Positions 4,924 to 5,840 of a DNA stretch of 5,840 nt are shown in pieces. Each line of letters begins with the position of its first letter. Position 1 is the stretch's first letter. This stretch comes from Candidatus Sulfopaludibacter sp. SbA3 (GTDB lineage: Bacteria; Acidobacteriota; Vicinamibacteria; Vicinamibacterales; UBA2999). The stretch is taken from the NCBI GenBank assembly GCA_945866285.1, contig CAMBHC010000193.1, positions 1-5,840 of the forward strand, in the 5' to 3' direction. The notes below the pieces were generated by a model. The model saw only the letters and a program-made list of their open reading frames with translations. It made no database searches and was not told where the DNA came from. The translations under genes and the position numbers were made by a program.

Positions 4924-5840
4924 TCAAGCGTCTTCGTCCTCGTCCTCGTCTTCGTCCAGGTCGTGATGGGTTTCTTCGGCGATCGACACGCGCGCAAACA
5001 CGGTCTCACGAATCTCGGGCGGCGCCAGCTCGTAGGCAATCGCCTCGAGGTCGGCGGGGATGGGCGCCATGAACTCCATGCGCTCGCCGGTGCGTGGATG
5101 GGTAATCACCAGGCGCTCGGCGTGCAGGAACGGCCGTGCCAGCCGCGTCACCGCCTTCAGCGGATGCGGTACGCGCCGGTGCACGCCGCCGTAGAGCGAG
5201 TCGCCGACAATCGGGTGGCCGATGGCGCTGAGGTGCACGCGGATCTGGTGGGTGCGGCCGGTCTGAATCACCACGCGCAGCAGCGTCACGCCCTGGAGGT
5301 CGCGCGCCCACGTCACGCGCGTAATGGCCGACCGAGAGCGGCTGGCCCGGGTAGACATCTTGATGCGGTTCTTGGGGTCGCGCCCGATGCGCGCGTTGAT
5401 GCGCTTGCGCTGCTGCACCAGCCCCCACGCCAGCGCGACGTATTCCTTCTCGACTTCGCGATCGTGAAACTGCCGTGTCAACTCGCGATGCGCGTCGTCA
5501 TTCTTGGCGACGACCATCACCCCCGACGTGCCCTTGTCGAGCCGATGCACGATGCCCGGCCGGATCTCACCGCCAATGCCGCTCAGATCCTTCACGTGAT
5601 GGAGCAGGGCATTGACGAGCGTGCCGGTGGGATTGCCCGCTGCCGGATGCACGACCATGCCCGCCGGCTTGTTGATCACGACGATGTCGAGATCGTCGTA
5701 GAGGATCTCGATCGGCAGATTTTCGGCTTGCGCGGCCGAGGGGGTCGGCGCCGGCAGGCCGACTCCGATCACGTCGCCGTCGCGGATGTCGGAGTTCGAC
5801 TTCGCGACGGCGTAGCGTGAGTGCGTGACGTGGCCGCTCT
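4924..5840 (-). CDS. Ribosomal large subunit pseudouridine synthase, RluD family (N-terminus cut by right edge)
   Basis: Family role: isomerises specific uridines of 23S rRNA (helix 69 for RluD itself) to pseudouridine in the cytoplasm. The frame is open to the right edge, so the start is missing; a GTG at 5770-5772 is not the true start, because the 22 in-frame codons upstream (SGHVT to RDGDVI) read as the end of an S4 RNA-binding domain. The catalytic domain follows: NKPAGMVVHP, then GIVHRLDKGTSGVMVVAK with the catalytic Asp encoded at 5536-5538, then the GRTHQIRVHL motif and GDSLYGG. The order and spacing are those of RluA/RluD enzymes. The S4 remnant favours RluD or RluC over RluA; the body looks most like RluD, but the exact target cannot be read from sequence. 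The protein ends in an unusual acidic tail, HHD-L-(DE)n-DA. The OmpA-domain gene follows after 22 bases. The promoter is outside the window. Confidence 0.94.
   Translation of the reverse strand, partial: SGHVTHSRYAVAKSNSDIRDGDVIGVGLPAPTPSAAQAENLPIEILYDDLDIVVINKPAGMVVHPAAGNPTGTLVNALLHHVKDLSGIGGEIRPGIVHRLDKGTSGVMVVAKNDDAHRELTRQFHDREVEKEYVALAWGLVQQRKRINARIGRDPKNRIKMSTRASRSRSAITRVTWARDLQGVTLLRVVIQTGRTHQIRVHLSAIGHPIVGDSLYGGVHRRVPHPLKAVTRLARPFLHAERLVITHPRTGERMEFMAPIPADLEAIAYELAPPEIRETVFARVSIAEETHHDLDEDEDEDEDA
4930..4956 (-). repeat. Short Asp-Glu codon repeat at the 3' end of the pseudouridine synthase gene
   Basis: Nine alternating codons GAC and GAA/GAG encode DEDEDEDED, the second-last part of the protein. 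The DNA is close to a hexanucleotide repeat (GACGAG/GACGAA), which could vary in copy number by slippage without shifting the frame. The tail lies outside the catalytic domain. Confidence 0.7.

Noticed and set aside
4902..5039. N-terminal extension of the OmpA-domain protein by 46 residues
   Set aside because: It would overlap the pseudouridine synthase gene by over 100 bases and place Arg/Thr-rich sequence before an evident signal peptide that has its own ribosome binding site.
4288..5820. Long plus-strand open frame (510 codons) antisense to the OmpA-domain and pseudouridine synthase genes
   Set aside because: It crosses a gene boundary opposite two clear conserved proteins and shows no domain; it is a by-product of high G+C.

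Overview
The window is high-GC bacterial DNA (well over 60% G+C in most genes). Every gene I can support lies on the minus strand, so transcription runs from right to left. Both window edges cut through genes. The gene families suggest a soil or environmental Gram-negative bacterium: a PQQ-dependent dehydrogenase, an OmpA-domain envelope protein carrying PD40 propeller repeats, and secreted proteins with cleavable signal peptides. An Acidobacteriota relative such as Vicinamibacteria would fit. That placement comes from gene style, not from any marker, and is tentative.

Layout in the direction of transcription. (1) 5840-4924: 23S rRNA pseudouridine synthase of the RluD type, missing its N-terminus at the right edge. 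(2) 4901-3108: 597-residue envelope protein with a signal peptide, PD40 beta-propeller repeats, a carboxypeptidase-regulatory-like domain and a C-terminal OmpA peptidoglycan-binding domain; it begins 22 bases after (1) and is probably co-transcribed with it. (3) 3107-2959: 149-base spacer with a GC-rich hairpin. (4) 2958-2233: exported alpha/beta-hydrolase (esterase type). (5) 2228-1695: Nudix hydrolase of the ADP-ribose pyrophosphatase type, starting 4 bases after the stop of (4), so these two form a tight pair. (6) 1694-1421: non-coding spacer whose core is an AT-rich island, about 36% G+C over 1451-1680, with several perfect dyads. (7) 1420-974: small secreted protein of unknown function. 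(8) 973-891: short spacer with two hairpins, one wrapped around the ribosome binding site of the next gene. (9) 890-1: N-terminal 296 residues of a PQQ-dependent alcohol dehydrogenase-type quinoprotein, cut by the left edge.

The genes do not form one pathway. Items 1 and 2 are housekeeping and envelope functions. Items 4 and 5 are hydrolases that probably act on opposite sides of the inner membrane. Items 7 and 8 are exported proteins, one of unknown role and one periplasmic oxidase. I see no transposase, integrase, tRNA, rRNA or CRISPR array, and no clear sign of recent transfer. The least ordinary parts are the AT-rich island, the hairpin over the dehydrogenase ribosome binding site, and the PorE-like domain order of the OmpA protein. 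I found no convincing undescribed multi-gene system.
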